Below are positions 8,072 through 16,112 of a stretch of 64,000 nt of DNA, piece by piece. The notes below the pieces were generated by a model. It did not search any database and was not told where the DNA came from. It saw only the letters and a program-made list of their open reading frames with translations. This DNA comes from Betaproteobacteria bacterium. GTDB lineage: Bacteria; Pseudomonadota; Gammaproteobacteria; Burkholderiales; Casimicrobiaceae. Numbering within the stretch: the first letter of the stretch is position 1; the number at the start of each line of letters is the position of its first letter. The stretch spans positions 1-64,000 of the forward strand of contig JADKKQ010000012.1 of the NCBI GenBank assembly GCA_016720425.1. Direction: 5' to 3'. A program made the translations under genes and the position numbers.

Positions 8072-8560
8072 ATGCGTCTCACCACCAAAGGACGATTCGC
8101 AGTCACGGCGATGATCGACGTTGCCCTGAACAACGGCAAGGGTCCGGTGACCCTCGCCGGCGTGTCGGAACGCCAGAAGATTTCGCTCTCCTACCTCGAA
8201 CAGCTGTTCGGCAAGCTGCGGCGCCACGGACTCGTCGACAGCGTCCGCGGCCCCGGGGGCGGCTACAATCTCGCCCGCGACGCCGCGACGCTCTCGGTCG
8301 CCGAGATCATCCTCGCCGTCGACGAGCCGATCGACGCGACGCAGTGCGGCGGCCGGGAGAACTGCCACGACGAGGGGCGCTGCATGACGCACGAGTTGTG
8401 GTCGAGCCTCAACGACCACATCTTCACCTTCCTGCGCGCGGTCACGCTGGAGCAGCTGGTGCGCGAGCAGCGGGCGAAGCGCGCCGACACGACGGTGTTG
8501 CAGGACCAGCGCGGCAGCGCCAAGGTCGCCGGCGAAACCGTTTCCACGGCCGCGCTCTGA
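8072..8560 (+). CDS. iscR: Fe-S cluster assembly transcriptional regulator IscR
   Basis: Rrf2-family winged-helix regulator of 162 residues that senses cluster supply by binding [2Fe-2S]. The DNA-binding domain opens with MRLTTKGRFAVTAMIDVA, and the three cluster cysteines are in place at 92, 98 and 104 (C-X5-C-X5-C), with the neighbouring His 107 as likely fourth ligand. It is first gene of the isc operon, 88 bp after its own predicted operator, so autorepression is expected. AAAGGTG precedes the ATG. Confidence 0.96.
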   Translation: MRLTTKGRFAVTAMIDVALNNGKGPVTLAGVSERQKISLSYLEQLFGKLRRHGLVDSVRGPGGGYNLARDAATLSVAEIILAVDEPIDATQCGGRENCHDEGRCMTHELWSSLNDHIFTFLRAVTLEQLVREQRAKRADTTVLQDQRGSAKVAGETVSTAAL

Positions 8561-8617
8561 CCGCCGGTCGACGCCCGGCGGACAACGACAGCCAGCCAAC
8601 ATGACGGACAGCTCGCG

Positions 8618-9826
8618 ATGAAGACCCCGATCTACCTCGACTACTCGGCGACGACCCCGGTCGATCCGCGGGTCGCGCAGAAGATGATTCCCTACCTCAC
8701 CGAGCACTTCGGCAATCCCGCGTCGCGCTCGCACGCCTACGGATGGACCGCCGAGAAGGCGGTCGAGGACGCGCGCGCCGAGGTCGCGGCGCTGGTCAAC
8801 TGCGACCCGAAGGAGATCGTCTGGACCTCGGGCGCCACCGAGTCGATCAATCTCGCCCTCAAGGGCGCAGCCCACTTCTACGCCGACAAGGGCAAGCACC
8901 TGGTGACGGTCAAGACCGAGCACAAGGCGACGCTCGACACCGTGCGCGAGCTTGAGCGGCAGGGCTTTTCGGCGACCTATCTCGACGTGGGCCCCGACGG
9001 CCTCGTCGACGTCGAGGCCTTTGCGGCGGCGCTGCGGCCGGACACCATCGTCGCCTCGGTGATGGCGGTGAACAACGAGATCGGCGTGGTCCAGGACTTC
9101 GCCGCGATGGGGGCGATCTGCCGCGAGCGCGGCATCATTTTCCACGTCGACGCCGCGCAGGCGACCGGCAAGATCCCGCTCGATCTCGCGGCGCTCAAGG
9201 TCGACCTGATGTCGTTTTCGGGGCACAAGACCTACGGCCCGAAGGGTGTGGGCGCGCTGTACGTGCGCCGCAAGCCGCGGGTGCGGATCGAAGCGCAGAT
9301 GCACGGCGGCGGCCACGAGCGCGGGATGCGTTCGGGCACCCTGCCCACGCACCAGCTGGTCGGCATGGGCGAGGCGTTCCGGCTGGCGCGGCTGGAGATG
9401 GCGACCGAGAACGAGCGCGTCCGGATGCTGCGCGACCGCCTCTGGCAGGGGCTGTCGAAGATCGAGGAGGTCTACGTCAACGGCGACCTCGACCGGCGCG
9501 TGCCGCACAACCTCAACGTGAGCTTCAACTTCGTCGAGGGCGAGAGCCTGATCATGGCGGTGAAGGACATCGCCGTCTCGTCGGGCTCCGCCTGCACCTC
9601 GGCGTCGCTCGAGCCGTCGTACGTGCTGCGGGCGCTGGGGCGCAGCGACGAGCTCGCGCACAGCTCGATCCGCTTCACCGTCGGCCGCTTCACGACGGCC
9701 GAGGAGATCGACTACACGATCGCGCTGATGCAGCGCAAGGTGGCGAAGCTGCGCGAGCTGTCGCCGCTGTGGGAGATGCACCAGGACGGAGTCGACCTCG
9801 ACTCGGTGCAGTGGGCGGCGCACTAG
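8618..9826 (+). CDS. iscS: Cysteine desulfurase IscS
   Basis: PLP enzyme of 402 residues that removes sulfur from cysteine and passes it as persulfide to IscU and to tRNA-thiolation partners. The PLP lysine is Lys 204 (SGHKTYGPKG), and the catalytic persulfide cysteine is Cys 326 in the mobile loop SSGSACTSASLEPSYVL. Length and start (MKTPIYLDYSATTPVDPRV) match the group I enzymes. It lies 57 bp after iscR and 33 bp before iscU. Confidence 0.97.
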   Translation: MKTPIYLDYSATTPVDPRVAQKMIPYLTEHFGNPASRSHAYGWTAEKAVEDARAEVAALVNCDPKEIVWTSGATESINLALKGAAHFYADKGKHLVTVKTEHKATLDTVRELERQGFSATYLDVGPDGLVDVEAFAAALRPDTIVASVMAVNNEIGVVQDFAAMGAICRERGIIFHVDAAQATGKIPLDLAALKVDLMSFSGHKTYGPKGVGALYVRRKPRVRIEAQMHGGGHERGMRSGTLPTHQLVGMGEAFRLARLEMATENERVRMLRDRLWQGLSKIEEVYVNGDLDRRVPHNLNVSFNFVEGESLIMAVKDIAVSSGSACTSASLEPSYVLRALGRSDELAHSSIRFTVGRFTTAEEIDYTIALMQRKVAKLRELSPLWEMHQDGVDLDSVQWAAH

Positions 9827-9859
9827 CGGCCGCCGGCAATCCGCAACACGGAGAACGCA

Positions 9860-10303
9860 ATGGCTTATAGCGAGAAGGTACTGGACCACTACGAGAACCC
9901 GCGCAACGTCGGCTCCTTCGCCAAGGAGGCGGGCGACGTCGGCACCGGCATGGTCGGCGCGCCGGCCTGCGGCGACGTGATGAAGCTGCAGATCCGCGTC
10001 GGCGCCGACGGCGTCATCGAGGACGCGAAGTTCAAGACCTACGGCTGCGGCTCGGCGATCGCCTCGTCGTCGCTGGTGACCGAATGGGTCAAGGGCAAGA
10101 CGCTGGACGAGGCGATGGCGATCAGGAACACGCAGATCGCCGAGGAGCTGGCGCTGCCGCCGGTGAAGATCCACTGCTCGATCCTGGCCGAGGACGCGAT
10201 CAAGGCCGCGGTCGCGGACTACCGCAACAAGCACGCCGACGGCAGCGCGGGAGCGGCGGAAGCCGACGCCTGCACGCCGCCGGGCCGCCTCGCGGCCGAC
10301 TGA
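9860..10303 (+). CDS. iscU: Fe-S cluster assembly scaffold IscU
   Basis: Scaffold on which [2Fe-2S] clusters are built from IscS sulfur. The three cluster cysteines are Cys 37 (with Asp 39), Cys 63 and Cys 106, and the HscA recognition motif LPPVK is at 99-103. At 147 residues it is about 20 longer than the usual 125-130, because of a C-terminal Gly/Ala tail (from about residue 127) containing an extra cysteine (EADACTPPG). The core is intact. The tail may be disordered; its role is unknown. Confidence 0.96.
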   Translation: MAYSEKVLDHYENPRNVGSFAKEAGDVGTGMVGAPACGDVMKLQIRVGADGVIEDAKFKTYGCGSAIASSSLVTEWVKGKTLDEAMAIRNTQIAEELALPPVKIHCSILAEDAIKAAVADYRNKHADGSAGAAEADACTPPGRLAAD

Positions 10304-10332
10304 ACGAACTGCACCGAAAGGCAACACGCATC

Positions 10333-10656
10333 ATGTCCATCACGCTCACCGAAACGGCTGCGCGGCACGTCGCCAGCCACCTGTCCAAGCGCGGCAAGGG
10401 CATTGGGCTCCGCCTCGGCGTGCGCACCTCGGGCTGCTCGGGCATGGCCTACAAGCTCGAGTACGCCGACGAGGCGAAGGCCGACGACCTCGCGTTCGAG
10501 AGCCACGGCGTCAAGGTGTTCGTCGACCCCAAGAGCCTGCCCTACCTCGACGGCACCGAGCTCGACTTCGCGCGCGAAGGGCTGAACGAGGGTTTCCGCT
10601 TCAACAACCCGAACGTCAAGGATGCCTGCGGCTGCGGCGAGAGCTTCAACGTCTGA
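10333..10656 (+). CDS. iscA: A-type Fe-S carrier protein IscA
   Basis: Carrier that delivers clusters from IscU to target enzymes, 107 residues. The three conserved cysteines are Cys 35 (TSGCSGMAY) and Cys 99/Cys 101 (ACGCGESF). The ATG at 10333 lies 30 bases after iscU, matching the normal start MSITLTETAARHV. Confidence 0.96.
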   Translation: MSITLTETAARHVASHLSKRGKGIGLRLGVRTSGCSGMAYKLEYADEAKADDLAFESHGVKVFVDPKSLPYLDGTELDFAREGLNEGFRFNNPNVKDACGCGESFNV

Positions 10657-10735
10657 CCGGCCCGTCGCGGCCCCGGCGCCGCGCGCCGGCGTCCCTTCAC
10701 GATCGGCCGGCGTCGCGACGCCGGCCGGCGTTGCC

Positions 10736-11266
10736 ATGATCGATTTCTCCCGTAACCACTACGCGCTGTTCGGCCTGCCGGAGCGCTTTCGCTTCGAGGC
10801 CGACGCGCTCGACCGCGCCTACCGGGCGCTGCAGACGGAGGTCCACCCCGACCGCCACGTCGCCGGCGACGACGCGCAGCAGCGCCTGGCGCTGCAGGCG
10901 TCGGCGCGCGTCAACGAAGCCTACCGGACGCTGAAAGACCACGTGACGCGGGCCGAATACCTGCTGCAGCTGCACGGGATCGACCCGACGTCGGGCACCG
11001 ACACCGTGCTGCCGGTGGCCTTCCTCGAACGGCAGCTCGAGCGGCGCGAGGCCGCCGACGAGGCCGCCGCGGCCGGCGACGTGCCGGCGCTCGACGCGCT
11101 GCAGGCCGACGTGCGCGCCGAGGCCGCCGCGATCGAGGGGCGGCTGGCGCAACTGCTCGACGGCGACGGTGCCTGGGCCGCGGCGCGCATGCCGGTGCGC
11201 GAATTGCGTTTCCTGACCAAGCTGCAGGCCGACATCGGCGCCATGGCGGCGGTGCTGGAAGAATGA
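10736..11266 (+). CDS. hscB: Co-chaperone HscB (J-domain protein for Fe-S assembly)
   Basis: J-type co-chaperone of 176 residues that brings IscU to HscA and stimulates its ATPase. The J-domain HPD motif is at 37-39 (TEVHPDRH), and the C-terminal three-helix domain that binds IscU follows. The ATG at 10736 gives MIDFSRNHYALFGLP, the expected start; the frame is open further upstream but not homologous. Many homologues keep four N-terminal cysteines for zinc; none is visible here, as in the short proteobacterial form. Confidence 0.95.
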   Translation: MIDFSRNHYALFGLPERFRFEADALDRAYRALQTEVHPDRHVAGDDAQQRLALQASARVNEAYRTLKDHVTRAEYLLQLHGIDPTSGTDTVLPVAFLERQLERREAADEAAAAGDVPALDALQADVRAEAAAIEGRLAQLLDGDGAWAAARMPVRELRFLTKLQADIGAMAAVLEE

Positions 11267-11318
11267 TGCCCCACGATGGCTGGCCGGGCCGCCCGCCCGA
11301 CACCGGAAAGCGAACCTG

Positions 11319-13181
11319 ATGGCGCTGCTGCAGATCTCCGAACCCGACGCCTCGCCGCTGCCGCACGAGCGGCGCCTGGCGGTCGGCATCGACCTCGGTA
11401 CGACCAATTCGCTGGTCGCCACGGTCCGCAACGGCATCCCGGTCGTGCTGCCCGACGCGCAGGGGCGGCCGCTGCTGCCGTCGATCGTCCGCTATCTGCC
11501 GGACGGCGTCCACGTCGGCCACGAGGCGCAGAACGAGCAGACGCGCGACCCGCAGAACACCATCGTGTCGGTCAAGCGCCTGATGGGACGCGGCCTCGCC
11601 GATCTGTCCGACGCGCGGCGCTTTCCGTATCGTTTCATCGACGGGCCCGGCATGGTCGGGCTGGGCACGCGCGCCGGCCCCAAGTCGCCGGTCGAGGTCT
11701 CCGCCGAGATCCTGCGCGTGCTGCGCGAGCGCGCCGAGGCGAGTCTCGGCGGCAAGCTGGTCGGCGCCGTCGTCACCGTCCCCGCGTACTTCGACGACGC
11801 GCAGCGCCAGGCGACCAAGGACGCCGCGCGGCTGGCCGGCCTCGACGTGCTGCGCCTGCTCAACGAGCCGACCGCCGCCGCGATCGCCTACGGCCTCGAC
11901 AACGCGTCGCAGGGCACCTACGCGGTGTTCGACCTCGGCGGCGGGACCTTCGACATCTCGATCCTGAAGCTCACGCGCGGCGTGTTCGAGGTGCTCGCGA
12001 CCAACGGCGACTCCGCGCTGGGCGGCGACGACTTCGACCACCGCGTCTACTGCTGGGTGATCGAAGCCGCGGGACTGCCGCCGCTGTCGGCCGAGGACAC
12101 GCGCCTGCTGATGCTGCGTTCGCGGGAGGCGAAGGAGAACCTGACCCTGCACGGCACGGCGCCGATCGTCGTGACGCTCGCCAACGGGCAGAAGGTCGAC
12201 CTCACGCTGACCGCCGAGAACTTCACCGCCATCACGCAGAACCTGGTGGCCAAGACGCTGGCCCCGGTCCGCCGGGCGCTGCGCGACGCCGGATTGCAGC
12301 CGCGGGACATCCAGGGCGTGGTGATGGTCGGCGGCGCCACGCGGATGCCGCAGATACAGAAGGCGGTCGGCGACTTCTTCGGCCAGCCGCCGCTGACCAA
12401 TCTCAATCCCGACCAGGTCGTCGCGCTGGGCGCGGCGATCCAGGCCGACGTGCTCGCCGGCAATCGCCGGGCCGGCGACGACTGGCTGCTGCTCGACGTC
12501 ATCCCGCTGTCGCTCGGGCTGGAGACGATGGGCTCGCTGGTCGAGAAGATCATTCCGCGCAACTCGACGATTCCCGTCACCCGCGCGCAGGAGTTCACGA
12601 CCTACAGGGACGGGCAGACGGCGATGGCGATCCACGTGCTGCAGGGCGAGCGCGAGCGCGTCACCGACTGCCGCTCGCTGGCGCGCTTCGAGCTGCGCGG
12701 CATTCCGCCGATGACCGCCGGCGCGGCGCGGATCCGCGTGACTTTCCAGGTCGACGCCGACGGCCTGCTCGCGGTGTCGGCGCGCGAGCAGGGCACCGGC
12801 GTGGAGGCGGCGATCACCGTCAAGCCGTCCTACGGCCTGACCGACGGCGACATCGCCCGGATGCTGCAGGACTCGCAGGCTCACGCCGCGGACGACATGG
12901 CGGCGCGCGCGCTGGGCGAAGCGCAGGTCGAGGCCGACCAGCTGGTCGCCGTCACCCGCACCGCGCTGGCGGCCGACGGCGACCTGCTCTCGGCCACCGA
13001 GCGGGCCGCGATCGACGCCAGCCTGGCGGCGCTGGCGCGCTGCCGCGAAGGCAGCGACCATCGGGCGCTGGTCGCCGCCACCGAAGCGCTCAACCGCGCC
13101 ACCGGCGAGCTCGCCGCCCGGCGGATGAATCGCACCGTCGCCCGGGCGCTCACCGGGCGCCAGGTCGACACTCTCAGCTGA
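11319..13181 (+). CDS. hscA: Fe-S assembly chaperone HscA (Hsp70 family)
   Basis: Specialised Hsp70 of 620 residues that binds the IscU LPPVK motif and drives cluster release using ATP. The nucleotide-binding domain shows GIDLGTTNSLVA (about 25-36), VPAYFDDAQRQATKDAA, and FDLGGGTFDISIL; the substrate domain shows LLLDVIPLSLGLETMG. Length matches HscA (616-620) rather than DnaK. It sits between hscB and fdx in the standard order. Confidence 0.97.
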   Translation: MALLQISEPDASPLPHERRLAVGIDLGTTNSLVATVRNGIPVVLPDAQGRPLLPSIVRYLPDGVHVGHEAQNEQTRDPQNTIVSVKRLMGRGLADLSDARRFPYRFIDGPGMVGLGTRAGPKSPVEVSAEILRVLRERAEASLGGKLVGAVVTVPAYFDDAQRQATKDAARLAGLDVLRLLNEPTAAAIAYGLDNASQGTYAVFDLGGGTFDISILKLTRGVFEVLATNGDSALGGDDFDHRVYCWVIEAAGLPPLSAEDTRLLMLRSREAKENLTLHGTAPIVVTLANGQKVDLTLTAENFTAITQNLVAKTLAPVRRALRDAGLQPRDIQGVVMVGGATRMPQIQKAVGDFFGQPPLTNLNPDQVVALGAAIQADVLAGNRRAGDDWLLLDVIPLSLGLETMGSLVEKIIPRNSTIPVTRAQEFTTYRDGQTAMAIHVLQGERERVTDCRSLARFELRGIPPMTAGAARIRVTFQVDADGLLAVSAREQGTGVEAAITVKPSYGLTDGDIARMLQDSQAHAADDMAARALGEAQVEADQLVAVTRTALAADGDLLSATERAAIDASLAALARCREGSDHRALVAATEALNRATGELAARRMNRTVARALTGRQVDTLS

Positions 13182-13195
13182 AACCGGAAGCCACC

Positions 13196-13537
13196 ATGCC
13201 GCAAATCGTCGTCCTGCCCCATGCCGAGCTCTGCCCCGAAGGCCGCACTTTCGAGGCGACCTCCGGCGTGTCGATCTGCGACAGCCTGCTCGCGCACGGC
13301 ATCGAGATCGAGCACGCCTGCGAGAAGTCCTGCGCCTGCACCACCTGCCACGTCATCGTGCGCGAGGGCTTCGCCTCGCTCGCGCCGTCGACCGACGAAG
13401 AGGACGACCTGCTCGACCGCGCCTGGGGGCTGACCTCGGTGTCGCGCCTCTCCTGCCAGGCCAGGGTCGGCAGCGAGAAACTCGTGCTCGAGATCCCGAA
13501 GTACACGATCAACCACGCGAAGGAGGGCGCGCGATGA
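13196..13537 (+). CDS. fdx: [2Fe-2S] ferredoxin Fdx, adrenodoxin type
   Basis: Electron carrier of the isc system, 113 residues. The cluster ligands Cys 42, Cys 48 and Cys 51 (CEKSCACTTC) and Cys 87 (LSCQAR) match the adrenodoxin pattern. It is thought to reduce IscS/IscU during cluster building. The ATG at 13196 follows hscA by 14 bases, and its stop overlaps the iscX start. Confidence 0.96.
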   Translation: MPQIVVLPHAELCPEGRTFEATSGVSICDSLLAHGIEIEHACEKSCACTTCHVIVREGFASLAPSTDEEDDLLDRAWGLTSVSRLSCQARVGSEKLVLEIPKYTINHAKEGAR

Positions 13538-13728
13538 AGTGGACCGACACCCGCGAGATCGCCATCGCGCTGGTCGACGCGCACCCCGACGTCGACCCGC
13601 TGCAGGTGCGCTTCACCGACCTGCACGCCTGGGTGTGCGCGTTGCCCGGTTTCGCCGACGCGCCGGAGAGGAGCGGCGAGAAGATCCTCGAGGCGATCCA
13701 GATGGCCTGGATCGACGAGGTCGAGTGA
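13534..13728 (+). CDS. iscX: Fe-S assembly protein IscX
   Basis: Small acidic adaptor of 64 residues that binds IscS and iron and tunes desulfurase activity. It shows the family pattern MKWTDTREIAIAL, DPLQVRFTDLHAWV, and the C-terminal ILEAIQMAWIDE. It overlaps the fdx stop by four bases (ATGA) and ends the isc operon. The stop codon is followed directly by a dispersed repeat unit rather than by a clear terminator. Confidence 0.95.
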   Translation: MKWTDTREIAIALVDAHPDVDPLQVRFTDLHAWVCALPGFADAPERSGEKILEAIQMAWIDEVE

Positions 13729-13850
13729 GCACGGCGCGCGAGCGCGTGAGCGCGAAGCGAAGGCCCGCAGGGCCCGCCGCCGGGCGACCGAGGGCGGCCG
13801 ACGGAGAGGCGGGGGGAGCTGGCGCGGTGGCGCGGAAGGCCGACGATTGA
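13729..13850 (+). repeat. Diverged copy of the pilF-rodZ 107-bp repeat, after iscX
   Basis: Directly after the iscX stop (context GAGTGAG), the sequence GCGAAGCGAA.GCCCGCAGGGCC.GCCGCCGG.CGACCGAGG.CGGCCGAC matches, with scattered substitutions, the unit repeated three times at 36080-36400 on the other strand. It ends GGCCGACGATTGA against GGCCGACGAGTGA. It fills the whole space to the convergent serB stop. The alignment was made by eye. Confidence 0.6.
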
Positions 13851-13854
13851 TCGT

Positions 13855-14694
13855 TCAGGCGAAGAGGTTGAGCGCGCCGTCGAGCCCGCAGTAGTCGAGC
13901 GCGTAGGTGGCCCGGGCACGCACCACCGGCTTGGCGCGGTAGGCGATCGACACGTCGGCGGCGGCGAGCATCGGCAGGTCGTTGGCGCCGTCGCCCAGCG
14001 CCAGCACGATGCCGCCGTCGGCCGCGTGGCGCGCCCGCATCGCGCGCAGCTCGCGCGCCTTGCCTTCGGCGTCGACGATCTCGCCCAGCAGCCGCCCCGT
14101 GAGCCGGCCCGCGGCGATCTCCAGCGTGTTCGACGCGGTGGCGTCGAGACCGAGCCGGCGCTGCAGCCGGTCGGTGAAGAACGTGAATCCGCCGGAGACC
14201 AGCAGCGTCCGCGCGCCCTGCGCCCGGAAGCTCGCGAGCATGCGCTCGGCGCCCGGCGACAGCTGCAGCCGCTGATCGTAGACCGCTTCGAGCGCGGACA
14301 CCGGCAGGCCGGCCAGCAGCGCGACGCGCCGGGTGAGACTCTCGCGGAAGTCGATCTCGCCGCGCATCGCGCTGGCGGTGATCGCCGCGACCTCTGCCTT
14401 GATGCCCTGCAGGTCGGCGATCTCGTCGATGCACTCGATGGTGATCAGCGTCGAGTCCATGTCCATCGCCACGACGCGCACCGACGACCGGACGAGGTCG
14501 GCGGGAACCAGCGCGTGGTCGCAGTGCGCCCGCGCGCAGGCGGCGGCGATCCCGTCGCCGGAGCGGATGGCGGAAAGGCGCCAGGCCGGCGGGCCGTCGC
14601 CGTCGAGCGCACGCATCGATGCGGCGCCGCACAGTTCGGCGATCGACGCCGCCGTGGCCGCGTCCAGCGTGGGCGCCTGGATGATCAGGTCCAT
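13855..14694 (-). CDS. serB: Phosphoserine phosphatase SerB
   Basis: HAD-family phosphatase, last step of serine synthesis, 279 residues. The nucleophile motif DMDST is at 78-82, with the Glu-rich cap segment CIDEIADLQG after it, the second motif SGGFTFF in the middle, and the Asp motif ALGDGANDLPML near the C-terminus. The N-terminal 70 residues are a degenerate ACT-like regulatory part. The ATG at 14694 gives MDLIIQAPTLDA, 20 bases after purT, suggesting one transcript. Convergent with iscX. Confidence 0.94.
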   Translation of the reverse strand: MDLIIQAPTLDAATAASIAELCGAASMRALDGDGPPAWRLSAIRSGDGIAAACARAHCDHALVPADLVRSSVRVVAMDMDSTLITIECIDEIADLQGIKAEVAAITASAMRGEIDFRESLTRRVALLAGLPVSALEAVYDQRLQLSPGAERMLASFRAQGARTLLVSGGFTFFTDRLQRRLGLDATASNTLEIAAGRLTGRLLGEIVDAEGKARELRAMRARHAADGGIVLALGDGANDLPMLAAADVSIAYRAKPVVRARATYALDYCGLDGALNLFA

Positions 14695-14714
14695 GCCGAC
14701 CGGGGCCGGGGGGA

Positions 14715-15917
14715 CTACGGGCGCGGCTTGACGCGGCCGGCGCAGTCCCTGGCGCGCGAGCGGGCCGTCTCGACGTCCGGCCCGGTGGCCAGCGCCACGC
14801 CCATCCGGCGCTTCCTGTAGGACTCCGGCTTGCCGAAGAGCCGCAGGTCGGACTCGGGCACCGACAGCGCATCGTCGATGCCGTCGAAGCGGATGCCGCG
14901 ACCCTCGATGCCGCCATAGATGACCGCCGACGCGCCGGGCGCGCGCAGGCCGACGTCGACCGGCAGGCCGAGGATCGCGCGGGCGTGCAGGTCGAACTCG
15001 TTCTGCGCCTGCGTGCACATCGTGACCATGCCGGTGTCGTGCGGCCGCGGGCTCACTTCGGAGAACCACACCTTGTCGCCCTTGATGAACAGCTCGACGC
15101 CGAAGATGCCGCGGCCGCCGAGGCTGTCGGTGACCTTGCGCGCCATGTCGCGCGCCTTCTTCAGCGCCTTCTCGGACATCGGCTGCGGCTGCCACGACTC
15201 GACGTAGTCGCCGTTGACCTGCAGGTGGCCGACCGGCGCGCAGAACTGCGTCGCGATGCCGCCCGCGCCGTCGGACGCGCGCACCGTGAGCAGCGTGATC
15301 TCGTAGTCGAAGGCGATGAAGCCCTCGACGATGACGCGGCTGCCGCGGACGCGGCCGGCGCTCTCGGCGTACTGCCACGCGGACGCGACGTCGGCCGCGC
15401 TCTTCACCAGCGACTGGCCCTTGCCCGACGAGGACATCACCGGCTTGACGATGCACGGGTAGCCGATGCCCTTGGTGGTGTCGATCGCCTGCTGCAGCTC
15501 GACGAGGCTGTCGGCGAACCGGTAGGGCGAGGTGGGCAGGCCGAGCTCCTCGGCGGCCAGCCGGCGAATGCCCTCGCGGTTCAGCGTCAGCTGCACGGCA
15601 CGCGCGCAGGGGACGACCTGGGCCAGGCCGTCGCGCTCGACCGCCGCCAGCACGTCGGTGGCGATGGCCTCGATCTCGGGGACGATGATCTGCGGCTTCT
15701 CCTGCTCGATCAGCCGCTTGAGCGCCGCCGCGTCGGTCATGGCGATGACGTGGGCGCGGTGCGCGACCTGGTGTCCCGGGGCGTTCGCGTAGCGGTCGAC
15801 GGCGACCACTTCGACGCCCAGGCGCTGCAGCGCGATGACGATTTCCTTGCCGAGTTCGCCGCTGCCGAGAAGCATCACTCGGGTGGCGGAGGGCGTGAGC
15901 GGAGTGCCGATGTGCAT
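14715..15917 (-). CDS. purT: Formate-dependent GAR transformylase PurT
   Basis: ATP-grasp enzyme of 400 residues that makes formylglycinamide ribonucleotide from GAR, formate and ATP in purine synthesis. The N-terminal PreATP-grasp part has VMLLGSGELGKEIVIALQRLG; the ATP-binding centre has KPVMSSSGKGQS and the metal/phosphate part FIKGDKVWFSEVSPRPHDTG. Length is typical. No strong ribosome site precedes the ATG. It appears to lead a two-gene unit with serB. Confidence 0.95.
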   Translation of the reverse strand: MHIGTPLTPSATRVMLLGSGELGKEIVIALQRLGVEVVAVDRYANAPGHQVAHRAHVIAMTDAAALKRLIEQEKPQIIVPEIEAIATDVLAAVERDGLAQVVPCARAVQLTLNREGIRRLAAEELGLPTSPYRFADSLVELQQAIDTTKGIGYPCIVKPVMSSSGKGQSLVKSAADVASAWQYAESAGRVRGSRVIVEGFIAFDYEITLLTVRASDGAGGIATQFCAPVGHLQVNGDYVESWQPQPMSEKALKKARDMARKVTDSLGGRGIFGVELFIKGDKVWFSEVSPRPHDTGMVTMCTQAQNEFDLHARAILGLPVDVGLRAPGASAVIYGGIEGRGIRFDGIDDALSVPESDLRLFGKPESYRKRRMGVALATGPDVETARSRARDCAGRVKPRP

Positions 15918-16112
15918 ACCGGGGGACGATCGTCACCGCCAGGCGACAATCGATCGGGCAGGGGTGGAGGGGATCATTCTAACAGTCCGCGCAGCAAAAT
16001 GTTGCAGCGCACAGAAAACGCCGGCAAGTGACTCAAGCTCTTGATTCATAGTGCAATCAGTATTTGGCCAGCGACCGACGGTCGGCCTGCGGCGGCATCG
16101 GAACGCGGCCGG

